DNA from: Paenibacillus azoreducens
GTDB lineage: Bacteria > Bacillota > Bacilli > Paenibacillales > Paenibacillaceae
Reading direction: 5' to 3'
Length of the DNA: 64,000 nucleotides
NCBI RefSeq assembly: GCF_021654775.1
Contig: NZ_AP025343.1
Span: forward strand, 3,935,501 to 3,999,500
In this document: positions 25,924-35,099 of the stretch, piece by piece
Numbering within the stretch: position 1 is the first letter of the stretch
Layout: each line of letters begins with the position of its first letter
Position numbers and translations under genes: made by a program
The notes under the pieces: model-generated
Seen by the model: the letters and a program-made list of their open reading frames with translations, nothing else
The model's database searches: none
What the model was told of the DNA's origin: nothing

Positions 25924-26832
25924 TCAAAGTTCATCCGCGATCCCAAGCAGCGCAATCCCGATAATTACTAGGACAATCACCGCATACTGCGTCCTGGTTA
26001 GTCTCTCTTTGAGGAAAATACGGGATAAGATCACCGAAAAGATACTGTAGGAAGCAATCAGAGGCGCTGCTATAATGGCGTTGCTGAACATCGCAAATAC
26101 GTAGAAAAACTGTCCGATCGTCTCGCAAACCGCAGCATACCCTTTGACGCGTTCTTTGAAGAGATGAAACGACTGTTTTTTGACGAATTTCAGGTATGTA
26201 TATGCCAGCACGGCACACAAGAAAAAGGTGAATTCATATGCGAGCAGGGCCGAATCTTGGCTGATCAGCTTAAGCTCATCCAAATAAATCCCATCGGCAA
26301 AAGTCCCAAGCCCATCAATGATGCAGTACAAAATCGGAAACATGATCGCCATCATGCCGATTTGATATTTTTTATCGATTTGTTCGGAACTCGCTTTTAG
26401 GGCTCGTTGTTCAGCAGCTTTCTCCAGGATGGCGATTCCAATCACGCCCAAAGTGATAATCGTCACGCCCAACACTTCAACGACGCCAAGTTTATGGGTG
26501 AAAAATATGAACAACAGGATCGACGTCACTGCTCCGGAGGAATTTTGCACAGGCGAAGCGATGGATAATTCCATATACCTTAAACCTATATATCCGATCG
26601 TCATCGATAAAATATAAAGTGCGGATACGGGCGAATAACGCAATAAATCGATAGGATCGAAGCTTATTCCTTTGACGAGCATATAAACCGTGGCATGAAT
26701 CCCCATTACCAGACCTACCATAATGACGATTTTAATATGGCTGAACCTGTCGTCGCTGTCGCTGCCTTTTTTGTAAAATAGATCCGCACCTCCCCAAGCA
26801 AAAGCGGTCAGTAAAGCAAACATAAACCACAT
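25924..26832 (-). CDS. EamA/DMT superfamily permease
   Basis: A 302-residue inner-membrane protein with about ten predicted transmembrane helices in two EamA repeats (MWFMFALLTAFAWGGADLFY at the start; SIFSVILSRIFLKERLTRTQ in the second repeat). The AWGGAD and FLKERLT motifs are standard for drug/metabolite transporters. Substrate unknown. It is a single gene with its own terminator. RBS AAGGAGTACTGAC precedes the ATG. Confidence 0.9.
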   Translation of the reverse strand: MWFMFALLTAFAWGGADLFYKKGSDSDDRFSHIKIVIMVGLVMGIHATVYMLVKGISFDPIDLLRYSPVSALYILSMTIGYIGLRYMELSIASPVQNSSGAVTSILLFIFFTHKLGVVEVLGVTIITLGVIGIAILEKAAEQRALKASSEQIDKKYQIGMMAIMFPILYCIIDGLGTFADGIYLDELKLISQDSALLAYEFTFFLCAVLAYTYLKFVKKQSFHLFKERVKGYAAVCETIGQFFYVFAMFSNAIIAAPLIASYSIFSVILSRIFLKERLTRTQYAVIVLVIIGIALLGIADEL

Positions 26833-27045
26833 GTCAGTACTCCTTGCTGAAATTTATTGCCTAAAGCTTTATTATTATAGGCGATGCAAGATACTGGATG
26901 TCAACCACAGGATTCATTGCATGTAGGATTAAATTGCGTCATCAAGCATGAATATGAACAAAAAAAACAGCGGCCCTCATCCCTTCAATCCGTCATATCC
27001 GACCCGCCTACAACCCCGTTTTCCATAAAACAAGTGATGCCAATG

Positions 27046-27093
27046 CAAAAAAATGACCTCTTATGTAACGTAACAGAAGTCATTTTTATAACT
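27046..27093 (-). terminator. Terminator of the ABC importer/M24 operon
   Basis: On the minus strand AAATGACTTCTG...CGTTACAT...GAGGTCATTTTTTT folds into an imperfect hairpin with a T7 run, about 40 nt past the M24 stop. The remaining 26833-27045 stretch upstream shows no gene. Confidence 0.65.
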
Positions 27094-27129
27094 CAGCATT
27101 ATTTTAGGAACGATCTATCGACCAAGGTC

Positions 27130-28344
27130 CTACAGCGAAATCAAATCACGAGACAGCTTGTTCAGCCGCTCGCAGCCGTTATCCGTAACAAGCACCATAT
27201 CTTCGATCATAATGGCGCCAATGCCATAGCCGTAATATGGCGTCTCCAAACAGATAACCATCCCCGGATGAAAAACGCCCTCCTCCGATGGGCTCAAGAA
27301 CGGGGCTTCTTCGGCCGCGAGACTCAAACCTGCGCTATGTCCCAGATGACCGCGGTTGTAATTGGGAAGGCCTGAGCTGCGGATCACATGCATGGCTTCG
27401 TCAAATGCTCGCTTCATCGGCTGGCCCGGTTCGATGAGTTCCAATAATCGGTCATGTCCGGCCCGCAGTGCGCCGTAAATACGCTTCACCGTGTCAGAGG
27501 GAGATCCAAGCACGAAAGTGCGGGCGATATCCGAACCGTAACCGGCAACATCGACGCCGACATCGAATTTGATCAAGTCGCCGGGTTCCCCCGGACGAGT
27601 ATCAAAAATATGCGCCGGAGCGAAATTTCCACCGACGGAAATCATGTGGAACCGGGATGGTGCCCCATCCGCATGGGTCAGCAAAGCAAGCCGGAAAGCG
27701 TCGGCAATCTCGGCCGCCGAGCTGCCGGTACGGATTCCCTTGATCGTTTCGGCGATGCCGATTTCGGCAAAAGCACAGCTTTGGCGCAGCTGATCGATTT
27801 CCCAAGGCGTCTTGCGCGCCCGCAGCTCAGTCAGAACCAAGCCGGCTTCCGTCAGTTCAAGTCCCGGAACGGCTTCACGCAGCGCATTTACGGCAGGGCA
27901 CCTCATGGAGCTTAGCTCCACGGCTACCTTGCCGCTGGTAATTCCATGCTCAGCCAGAACCTCGCTCAGCAGCCCGAACATCTCATGGATTTGATGTTTA
28001 TCAGGCCGTTTGCCTTCGTATCTCGCGCCTCGGAGTCCGAACGGATCGTCAACGTCGACCCAGGTCGGGTACGTTCGCAGCTCGCATCCGGGCAAATCTG
28101 CCGATATGCCCGCAGCCTCGAATTCATTCATGATGATCACCGTGCTGCGGGATGGATCTCGAAACATGACCGCAAGGGCAACCTCACTCATGCGCAATGT
28201 ATACATAAACGTACTCGGGTGCCCAGACAAGTAATAGAAATTTTCGCAGCTTGATGCCACGATCGCTTCTATGTTCTCCCGCTCCATGATCATTCGGGCA
28301 CGTTCCGCAACATTTTTCAAATGCTTCTTCTTATCGTAAACCAT
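27130..28344 (-). CDS. M24 family metallopeptidase (Xaa-Pro/creatinase type)
   Basis: About 404 residues with a creatinase-type N-terminal domain and a pita-bread C-terminal domain. The metal ligands are visible: Asp in KFDVGVDVAGYGSD, Asp in DIARTF, His in GHLGHSAGLSLAAEEAPF, Glu in CLETPYYGYG and Glu in AIMIEDMVLV. Members are aminopeptidases P, creatinases or ectoine hydrolases. It is the last gene of an amino-acid ABC importer operon, so it probably processes the imported substrate, for example an Xaa-Pro peptide or an amide-blocked amino acid. The ATG follows GAAGGAGTTGACAAA. Confidence 0.9.
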   Translation of the reverse strand: MVYDKKKHLKNVAERARMIMERENIEAIVASSCENFYYLSGHPSTFMYTLRMSEVALAVMFRDPSRSTVIIMNEFEAAGISADLPGCELRTYPTWVDVDDPFGLRGARYEGKRPDKHQIHEMFGLLSEVLAEHGITSGKVAVELSSMRCPAVNALREAVPGLELTEAGLVLTELRARKTPWEIDQLRQSCAFAEIGIAETIKGIRTGSSAAEIADAFRLALLTHADGAPSRFHMISVGGNFAPAHIFDTRPGEPGDLIKFDVGVDVAGYGSDIARTFVLGSPSDTVKRIYGALRAGHDRLLELIEPGQPMKRAFDEAMHVIRSSGLPNYNRGHLGHSAGLSLAAEEAPFLSPSEEGVFHPGMVICLETPYYGYGIGAIMIEDMVLVTDNGCERLNKLSRDLISL

Positions 28345-28371
28345 TTTGTCAACTCCTTCGAAGCGCATTTG

Positions 28372-29130
28372 CTATTCCGCTTCCGGTTCGCTCGCGAGCT
28401 GCCGCAAAAATTTGCGGGCCCGTTCCGTCTGCGGCTGATCGAAAAACCGCTCCGGCGAACTTTCTTCCTGAATTTTTCCTTCGCTCATAAAAATAACCCG
28501 ATTCGCCACTTCACGCGCGAATTTCATTTCATGGGTGACGATGATCATCGTCATCCCTTCCCTGGCCAACTTCTTCATGACCGCAAGCACTTCTCCCGTC
28601 AGTTCGGGATCCAGCGCCGATGTGGGTTCGTCGAACAGCATGATTTGCGGCTGCATGGCGAGAGCCCGGGCAATCGCGACCCGCTGCTGCTGGCCGCCGG
28701 ATAACCGGGAGGGGTATTCATCCTTTTTATTCAGCAGCCCGACTTTGGTGAGAAGCGATTCTCCGATTTCGACTGCCTCGGCTTTATTCATATTTTTCAC
28801 CATCATCGGCGCCATAGTGACGTTCTCCAGTACGGTCATATGGGGAAATAAATTAAACGACTGGAACACCATGCCGGTTAAGGTCCGTACTCGCCGCACC
28901 GCCGCCTTTTTGGCTGCCTCGCTCATCGAAGCGTCCCAAGAGGCATCCCCAATCCGGATCGATCCTGCATCCGGGACCTCCAGCCCGTTTAAGCAGCGCA
29001 GCAGCGTGCTTTTGCCGGAACCGCTCGGTCCGACCAGAACCAGGATTTCACCGGAATCGATATGCAGGTTGATATCGCTGAATACAGTTAGTTCACCGAA
29101 ACTTTTGCCGAGATTGTTTACCTCAATCAT
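28372..29130 (-). CDS. Polar amino-acid ABC transporter ATP-binding protein
   Basis: About 252 residues. Walker A GPSGSGKSTLLRCLNGLE at residue 33, Q-loop MVFQSFNLFPHMTVLENV, signature LSGGQQQRVAIARAL, Walker B IMLFDEPTSALD and H-loop VTHEMKF. The FNLFPHMTVLENV segment is characteristic of the PAAT (GlnQ/HisP) family. It energises the permease at 29146 and works with the binding protein at 29818. The start is ATG 29130 or the in-frame GTG at 29139. Confidence 0.95.
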   Translation of the reverse strand: MIEVNNLGKSFGELTVFSDINLHIDSGEILVLVGPSGSGKSTLLRCLNGLEVPDAGSIRIGDASWDASMSEAAKKAAVRRVRTLTGMVFQSFNLFPHMTVLENVTMAPMMVKNMNKAEAVEIGESLLTKVGLLNKKDEYPSRLSGGQQQRVAIARALAMQPQIMLFDEPTSALDPELTGEVLAVMKKLAREGMTMIIVTHEMKFAREVANRVIFMSEGKIQEESSPERFFDQPQTERARKFLRQLASEPEAE

Positions 29131-29145
29131 GTATATCACACGTCC

Positions 29146-29790
29146 TTAATATGCTTTTGCTAAACGGGCCTCGATACGGTTCAGAATGAAAGAGAAAGAC
29201 ACGCTCATGACCCAGTACATCAGAGCAATAGCCACAAAAAAAGGCATGGCGACATAATATTGGGCAACGAGCAGTTGTGCGGAGCGCAGCAGTTCGGTTA
29301 CGGTAACGATGGATACAAGCGACGTCTCCTTCAGCATCCCGATGAACGTATTGCCCATCGGCGGGATCGCAACGCGGGCCGCCTGCGGCAGCACAACCCG
29401 GCGCATCGTTTGCCATGGCGTCAAGCCCAGGGAAAAAGCAGCCTCTGACTGTCCATTAGGCACTGATAAAATGGCACCGCGGAACGTCTCGGACAAATAC
29501 GCCCCGACGTTAATGCTTAGTGAAATGAAGGCCGCCGTGAGCGGTCCAAGCGTTATTCCGAAATCAGGCAGTCCGTAATAGACAATGAAAATTTGCACCA
29601 GAATTGGCGTACCCCGAATCAGAGAGACGTAACCTTTAGCCAGATTGCGAACGAGCACATTTCCTTTTAAACGGGCGATCGCAACGATGATTCCGATAAT
29701 GAGTCCGAAAAACATGGGAACCACCGTAAGCAGCAGTGTGTAATACGCACCCGTCAAAAGAAATTGGAAGTTCTTGAAAACCAGTTCCAT
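29146..29790 (-). CDS. Amino-acid ABC transporter permease (HisM family)
   Basis: A 214-residue membrane protein with about five helices. The conserved permease loops are present: SLIRGTPILVQIFIVYYGLP near residue 55, and the EAA loop EAAFSLGLTPWQTMRRVVLPQ near 128. It should form a homodimer in the membrane because no second permease gene is present. Start ATG at 29790 follows GGGAGGATTCTGGCA. Confidence 0.95.
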   Translation of the reverse strand: MELVFKNFQFLLTGAYYTLLLTVVPMFFGLIIGIIVAIARLKGNVLVRNLAKGYVSLIRGTPILVQIFIVYYGLPDFGITLGPLTAAFISLSINVGAYLSETFRGAILSVPNGQSEAAFSLGLTPWQTMRRVVLPQAARVAIPPMGNTFIGMLKETSLVSIVTVTELLRSAQLLVAQYYVAMPFFVAIALMYWVMSVSFSFILNRIEARLAKAY

Positions 29791-29817
29791 TGCCAGAATC
29801 CTCCCGCCTCTTACTCT

Positions 29818-30636
29818 TTAGATGTTAGGATCGACATCAAACCATTTATGGAAAATCTCTTTGAATGTGCCGTCGGTTTTCATCTCGTCGAGCGCTTTAT
29901 TGATGGCATCCAGCAGTTCAGGGTTATTTTTGCGAATTGCGATGCCGGCAAAATCTTCTTTAATCGGCTCTCCGACCGCCTTTACCGTAAAGTGATTTTT
30001 TTCAATCAGCGGCTTGATAGCGAAAACGTTATTAATGGTTGCATCGATGCGGCCGACGTTCAGATCCTTCAGAGAGGTGATGACATCGTTATACGTGGCA
30101 ATGTTGAAATTGCCGACCTTTGGCATCACGACGTCGCGCAAATATTTCTCATCGTTGGTTCCAAGCCCAACGCCAATCTTTTTACCCTTGAAATCATCGA
30201 TGCTTTTAATCGCCGTGTTATCACTTTTCACGATTACGTTCACGGCATTTTTCACGTAAGGCGTCGAAAAGTCCATCGTTTTTTTCCGGTCATCGGTAAT
30301 CGTTACCTGGCTGACAAGCGCATCGTATTTATCCTTTTGAAGTCCTTCGATCAGCCCGGAAAATTCACCGGTTATGAATTCCACCTTCACGCCGAGACGT
30401 TTGGCCACTTCTTTGGCAACATCCGCATCGAAACCGTCGACTTCATGTTTTTCATTCAGAAAGTTATACGGAGCATAGGTGCCCATAAGCCCGATTCTGA
30501 TCGTTCCGGCCTTTTTGATTTTCTCAAGCGAATTCGCGCCATCTTGGGCCGTCTTGCTTCCGCATGCAGCGAGTACAAGGGAGAGAACAGTGAGCAGCAA
30601 AGTGGCTTTGACGAATTTTTGCAGTTTAACAGACAT
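29818..30636 (-). CDS. Amino-acid ABC transporter substrate-binding lipoprotein
   Basis: About 272 residues. A lipoprotein signal (LQKFVKATLLLTVLSLVLAAC) gives a lipid-anchored binding protein. The SBP_bac_3 fold is clear: GTIRIGLMGTYAPYNFLNE, VDGFDADVAKEVAKRLGV, DALVSQVTITDDRKKTMDFS and the final KEIFHKWFDVDP. The ligand is probably an amino acid or a small derivative. The ATG at 30636 is preceded by GGAGGATGCTATCA; an upstream ATG (30645) overlaps that RBS. Confidence 0.93.
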   Translation of the reverse strand: MSVKLQKFVKATLLLTVLSLVLAACGSKTAQDGANSLEKIKKAGTIRIGLMGTYAPYNFLNEKHEVDGFDADVAKEVAKRLGVKVEFITGEFSGLIEGLQKDKYDALVSQVTITDDRKKTMDFSTPYVKNAVNVIVKSDNTAIKSIDDFKGKKIGVGLGTNDEKYLRDVVMPKVGNFNIATYNDVITSLKDLNVGRIDATINNVFAIKPLIEKNHFTVKAVGEPIKEDFAGIAIRKNNPELLDAINKALDEMKTDGTFKEIFHKWFDVDPNI

Positions 30637-30693
30637 TGATAGCATCCTCCATTTGTGTATGACCATGTATAGGTCTTCATTAAATTAAGTAAA

Positions 30694-31323
30694 TTATCCG
30701 AGCAGTCCCCGGAATTCGAACTTCGCCGTTTCTTCAGCTATTTCAGACGGAGCATAGACAGACTTGAAATCAACATCATTCATCGGTCCAAACAGCCATT
30801 TGGATAATACGCCCGTAATTAAACAGACAAGTATGTTAGCCCGAAGCGGCAGATCATTCGTGCGGGGAAGCATGCCTAGCTCCATCGCCCGTTGAATGTT
30901 GCTTTTGAACGCATCTTCGAAAGCAATCCATGTTTGCGAGACGGCTTCCCGTATTGGAGTATCGGCGCCTTGTCCTTTGATGAGAAGCAGAGCCATCAGC
31001 TCCCGGTTTCGGTCGGCGAATGTGAACAAATGCGTGAGCAGCCGCGATGACGACCTCACCATATCGTCTTCCGTACCTGCATGTTTGCGGTAGCCTTGTG
31101 CTATGACTTCTATTAGCTTCTCTTTTCCGTCTTCAATTAATTCCAAAACGAGCTGTTCTTTGCTCTGAAAATACCAGTAGAAGGTTCCTTGCGACACGCC
31201 TGCAGCTTTGACCACATCGGATATTTTCGTGCTGTGGTATCCTTTGCAGGCTAATATCTTCAGAGCAGCTTCGATAAGTTGAATCCGGCGTTCCGGATCT
31301 TGTTTGGGTGTGGCAGCCAGCAC
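30694..31323 (-). CDS. TetR/AcrR family transcriptional regulator
   Basis: A 209-residue regulator. The N-terminal helix-turn-helix (TKISDVVKAAGVSQGTFYWY, then FQSKEQL) is textbook TetR; the C-terminal ligand domain is variable. It starts with GTG at 31323, six nt after GAGGGG. It is the first gene of the importer/M24 operon and a palindrome lies between its -10 box and its start, so it likely represses itself and the importer. The inducer is probably the importer's substrate. Confidence 0.9.
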   Translation of the reverse strand: MLAATPKQDPERRIQLIEAALKILACKGYHSTKISDVVKAAGVSQGTFYWYFQSKEQLVLELIEDGKEKLIEVIAQGYRKHAGTEDDMVRSSSRLLTHLFTFADRNRELMALLLIKGQGADTPIREAVSQTWIAFEDAFKSNIQRAMELGMLPRTNDLPLRANILVCLITGVLSKWLFGPMNDVDFKSVYAPSEIAEETAKFEFRGLLG

Positions 31324-31339
31324 TCATCGCCCCTCTCAC

Positions 31340-31359
31340 TTGACTGACGAGTCAGTTAA
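31340..31359. promoter_or_regulatory. Putative TetR operator
   Basis: TTGACTGACGAGTCAGTTAA contains the perfect palindrome ACTGAC-GA-GTCAGT (31343-31356). A minus-strand TATAAT at 31364-31359 abuts it and the regulator's GTG is 16 nt away. A shorter relative, TTGACTCGTCAA, is at 31751-31762. Confidence 0.65.
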
Positions 31360-31485
31360 TTATAATTCCGATGGGATTACTATATTTTAAAGTCGGCTTT
31401 GTGTCAAGCAGCAAAATTCCCGATGCAGAGCCGTTATTTGAAAAACTCAAATAAAGTCGGAGTATTTAGTGGGTGCTTATATTAA

Positions 31486-31623
31486 CGCGTTTTTCTGCAA
31501 GGATTCGCTGCGGCAATTCTATGTACGGCTGGATTAGCATTACTGGCGGAAGTTTTCCCGCAAGAAGAGAGAGGAAAAGCAATGGGGATGGCAATGTCGG
31601 GTCAAACTGGAGGGCATGTTTAG
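31486..31623 (+). pseudogene. MFS transporter fragment
   Basis: An open frame of about 45 codons with no start encodes VFLQGFAAAILCTAGLALLA then EVFPQEERGKAMGMAMSG before TAG at 31621. This matches the conserved cytoplasmic loop and helix 4 region of drug-type major facilitator transporters (xxxR-G-x-A-x-G). Both ends are missing. It may be what is left of an exporter once controlled by the adjacent TetR regulator. Confidence 0.65.
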
Positions 31624-31636
31624 TCTAGAGTAAAGA

Positions 31637-31655
31637 GGGCAGAGAATTTCTGCCC
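31637..31655 (-). terminator. Hairpin, possible terminator of icmF
   Basis: GGGCAGA (31637-31643) and TCTGCCC (31649-31655) pair around a 5-nt loop. On the minus strand TCTTTACTC follows, a poor T-run, so termination is uncertain. It lies about 150 nt past the icmF stop. Confidence 0.5.
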
Positions 31656-31704
31656 CTCCTTATCAAATCGTACTTGAGGTTTTCCCCCATACGGCTTTCC
31701 GTGT

Positions 31705-31762
31705 TTGTCATTCATGTGCATACAAATTATAATAGCGTTTTGAGTCCACATTGACTCGTCAA
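31705..31762 (+). promoter_or_regulatory. Orphan sigma-A promoter with palindromic operator-like site
   Basis: TTGTCA (31705-31710), a 17-bp spacer and TATAAT (31728-31733), followed by the palindrome TTGACTCGTCAA at 31751-31762 over the expected start site. It points right, into the antisense of icmF, with no plus-strand gene in front of it. Confidence 0.55.
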
Positions 31763-31806
31763 TTAGCGTTATCTCCTGGACCGTACCCTTTGAAAAGAAA
31801 AAACCT

Positions 31807-34800
31807 CTACATATTGCGGCGGTATTGCCCGCCCACCTCGTACAGCGCATTCGTGATCTGTCCCAAGGAAGCGACCCGCACCGTTTCCATCAGTTCCTCG
31901 AAAATGTTCCCACCCTTAAGCGCAACCTGCTTCAAGCGATCGAGCGCACCGGCGCATTCGTTTTGGTGCTTCGACCAGAATTCGCGAAGGCTGGCAATCT
32001 GGGTCTCTTTTTCCTCTTCCGTCGATCGGGCCAGTTCGATTTCGTAGGACGTTTCGTCGGCATGCGGATTGACGAACGTGTTCACGCCGATGATCGGCAG
32101 TTCGCCGGAATGCTTCTTGTGTTCATAATAGAGCGATTCCTCTTGGATTTTGCCGCGCTGATACTGGGTTTCCATCGCTCCCAATACGCCTCCGCGCTCA
32201 TGAATGCGCTGGAATTCGCGGAGCACGCTCTCCTCTACAAGGTCGGTGAGCTCATCGATAATGAAGGAACCTTGCAGCGAATTTTCGTTTTTCGCGAGCC
32301 CGAGCTCCTTATTGATGATCATCTGGATGGCCATAGCCCGCCGTACCGACCCCTCTGTCGGCGTCGTGATCGCTTCATCGTAAGCGTTCGTATGCAGGGA
32401 GTTACAGTTGTCGTAGATCGCCATCAGCGCCTGCAGCGTCGTCCTTATATCGTTGAAGTCCATCTCTTGCGCGTGCAGAGAGCGGCCAGACGTTTGAATA
32501 TGGTACTTCAGCTTCTGGCTTCGCTCGTTGCCGCCGTACTTATCCTTAATGACCGTCGACCAGATCCGGCGCGCAACCCGCCCCATAACGGTATACTCCG
32601 GATCGAGGCCATTGCTGAAAAAGAACGACAGATTCGGCGCAAAGCTATCGATGTGCATGCCGCGACTTAAATAATACTCCACGAACGTAAAGCCGTTAGC
32701 GAGCGTAAAAGCCAGCTGGGATATCGGATTCGCTCCTGCCTCGGCAATATGATAGCCGCTGATGCTGACTGAATAGTAATTGCGCACCTGATGGTCGACA
32801 AAGTACTGCTGGATGTCCCCCATCATTTTTAAGGCGAATTCAGTTGAGAAAATGCAAGTGTTCTGCCCCTGATCCTCCTTGAGAATATCCGCTTGAACTG
32901 TACCGCGCACCGTCTGCAGCGTGTAGGCTTTAATCGATGCGTACTCTGTGGCGCTCGGCTGCCGCCCGTTTTTCGCGGCGAACGCTTCAATCTGCTGATC
33001 GATCGCTGTGCCCAGGAACATCGCCAAAATCATCGGCGCAGGGCCGTTGATCGTCATTGATACGCTCGTGGAAGGATGGCACAGATCGAAGCCGGCAAAC
33101 AATTTCTTCATATCGTCGAGCGTGCATACGCTGACGCCGCTGTTGCCGATCTTTCCGTAAATATCGGGACGGTAATCCGGGTCTTGTCCGTACAGCGTGA
33201 CGCTGTCGAAGGCGGTAGACAGTCGCTTGGCTTCGTCGTTTTGGCATAAGTAATGGAAGCGGCGGTTCGTTCGCTCCGGCGTTCCTTCCCCGGCAAACTG
33301 GCGCTTCGGATCTTCACTTGTCCGCTTGAACGGGAATACGCCCGCCGTATAGGGGAAGCTGCCGGGCAGGTTCTCTTTGAGGAGCCAGCGCAGGATTTCT
33401 CCGTCATCCTCGTATTGCGGCAAGCTGACGCGCGGAATTTTATTGCCGGACAACGTTTCGGTGTACAGCTCGGTGACGATTTCTTGATCCCGAATCTTGG
33501 TGACGAGCTGGTCCTGCTGGTACGCTTCGCGGAGCCTCGGCCACTCTTCCAGCTTGGCCCGGCATTCCGGAAGAAGCTTGGTTTCATACAAGGCGATCAT
33601 CGCATCCAGCTTCGTGATAAAATCGGCCGCCTCCGCTTGCGGCAGCAAGCTCCCGTTTTCCGACTCTGCCAATCTCTTCGTGCCCCTCAGTTGAAATAGC
33701 TTGCGGGCGATCGAAACTTGCTTTTCCATGTCCTTTTTATATTGGCGGACCGTCTGTACGATTTCGCCCAAGTAACCGGTGCGCTCCGGCGGGATGATCA
33801 TGTTTTTCTTCGTGACCTTTTGAACCTTATCAGGGTATCCTGCTAACCAGCTGCCGCCGGTTTTGCGCTCGACGATGTGCATCAGATTCGCGAACAGCAC
33901 GTTCGTGCCCGGGTCGTTGAATTGGCTCGCGATCGTCCCGAACACCGGAAGCTCTTCGTCCGGCACGTCGAACAGCTCCCTGCTGCGCTTGAATTGTTTC
34001 CGTACGTCACGCATCGCGTCTTCCGAACCGCGACGATCGAACTTGTTGATGACGATCAAGTCGGCATAGTCGATCATATCGATTTTTTCCAACTGCGTAG
34101 CCGCTCCGAACTCGCTTGTCATCACATACATTGACACATCGCCAAGCTCGACGATGCCGGAGTCGCCCTGTCCGATGCCGCTCGTTTCGACGATGACGAA
34201 ATCGTAACCGGCAGCCTTCACGATGGCGACCGCTTCCTTCGTGGCCGAGCTGAGCTCGGTCTTCGATCCGCGCGTCGCTAAGCTCCGCATGTATACGCGA
34301 GGGTTATTAATCGCGTTCATACGGATACGGTCGCCGAGCAGTGCGCCCCCAGTCTTCATCTTGGAAGGGTCGATCGAGATGATGGCGACCGATCGTTCGG
34401 GGAACTGCTCGAGAAAACGCCTTACAAGCTCATCGGTGAGCGAGCTTTTACCCGCTCCGCCGGTTCCCGTGATGCCGAGCACAGGAACTTTCGGGATGTC
34501 CGCTTGCAATTGCTTCATAATCGACGTAAAGGATGAATCCGCATCCAGGCGGGACTTATCCGCGCTGTCCTCCGCAAGAGTGATCAACTTCGCGATCGCT
34601 CCCCAGTTTTTACGCTTCAAGCCTTCCTGTATGCTATCCATCTGTTTCGGCGTCTTGAAGTCAGACTCCCGCAGCATATGGTTGATCATGCCCTGCAATC
34701 CCAGCTTGCGTCCGTCATCCGGAGAGAAAATTTTGGCGATGCCGTATTCCATCAATTCTTTGATCTCCGAGGGGATAATGACACCTCCACCGCCGGCAAA

Positions 34801-35094
34801 AATTTTAATATGGCCCGCTTCCTCTTTCTGAAGCAAGTCGTACATGTACTTCAAATACTCGACGTGGCCGCCCTGATACGAGCTGATGGCAATCGCCTGC
34901 ACATCTTCCTGAATCGCCGCATTCACGACCTCGTCGACGGAACGGTTATGGCCTAAGTGGATGACTTCCGCGCCGGATGCTTGAAGTATGCGTCTCATGA
35001 TGTTAATCGACGCGTCATGTCCGTCGAACAAACCGGCGGCCGTAACGAAACGCACCTTGCAAACAGGGCGGTAAACCTGAGTTTCCACGTGCAT
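31807..35094 (-). CDS. icmF: Fused isobutyryl-CoA mutase IcmF
   Basis: A 1095-residue adenosylcobalamin enzyme. The N-terminal B12-binding domain has [14 protein letters not shown] with the axial His (DxHxx). A central MeaI-type G-protein chaperone follows, with Walker [18 protein letters not shown] near residue 210 and NKFD. The C-terminal half is the methylmalonyl-CoA-mutase-type substrate barrel ([35 protein letters not shown]). This three-part fusion defines IcmF, which interconverts isobutyryl-CoA and n-butyryl-CoA (and, less well, isovaleryl/pivalyl-CoA). It is the last gene of the branched-chain operon, 5 nt after an acyl-CoA dehydrogenase gene. Confidence 0.96.
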   Translation of the reverse strand: MHVETQVYRPVCKVRFVTAAGLFDGHDASINIMRRILQASGAEVIHLGHNRSVDEVVNAAIQEDVQAIAISSYQGGHVEYLKYMYDLLQKEEAGHIKIFAGGGGVIIPSEIKELMEYGIAKIFSPDDGRKLGLQGMINHMLRESDFKTPKQMDSIQEGLKRKNWGAIAKLITLAEDSADKSRLDADSSFTSIMKQLQADIPKVPVLGITGTGGAGKSSLTDELVRRFLEQFPERSVAIISIDPSKMKTGGALLGDRIRMNAINNPRVYMRSLATRGSKTELSSATKEAVAIVKAAGYDFVIVETSGIGQGDSGIVELGDVSMYVMTSEFGAATQLEKIDMIDYADLIVINKFDRRGSEDAMRDVRKQFKRSRELFDVPDEELPVFGTIASQFNDPGTNVLFANLMHIVERKTGGSWLAGYPDKVQKVTKKNMIIPPERTGYLGEIVQTVRQYKKDMEKQVSIARKLFQLRGTKRLAESENGSLLPQAEAADFITKLDAMIALYETKLLPECRAKLEEWPRLREAYQQDQLVTKIRDQEIVTELYTETLSGNKIPRVSLPQYEDDGEILRWLLKENLPGSFPYTAGVFPFKRTSEDPKRQFAGEGTPERTNRRFHYLCQNDEAKRLSTAFDSVTLYGQDPDYRPDIYGKIGNSGVSVCTLDDMKKLFAGFDLCHPSTSVSMTINGPAPMILAMFLGTAIDQQIEAFAAKNGRQPSATEYASIKAYTLQTVRGTVQADILKEDQGQNTCIFSTEFALKMMGDIQQYFVDHQVRNYYSVSISGYHIAEAGANPISQLAFTLANGFTFVEYYLSRGMHIDSFAPNLSFFFSNGLDPEYTVMGRVARRIWSTVIKDKYGGNERSQKLKYHIQTSGRSLHAQEMDFNDIRTTLQALMAIYDNCNSLHTNAYDEAITTPTEGSVRRAMAIQMIINKELGLAKNENSLQGSFIIDELTDLVEESVLREFQRIHERGGVLGAMETQYQRGKIQEESLYYEHKKHSGELPIIGVNTFVNPHADETSYEIELARSTEEEKETQIASLREFWSKHQNECAGALDRLKQVALKGGNIFEELMETVRVASLGQITNALYEVGGQYRRNM

Positions 35095-35099
35095 TCCCC

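Noticed and set aside
26884..27375. 163-codon plus-strand ORF downstream of the M24 gene
   Set aside because: It runs into the M24 gene in antisense, spans a terminator and has no recognisable domain.
31825..32670. 281-codon plus-strand ORF inside icmF
   Set aside because: Antisense frame of icmF with no start signal; typical shadow of a GC-rich gene.
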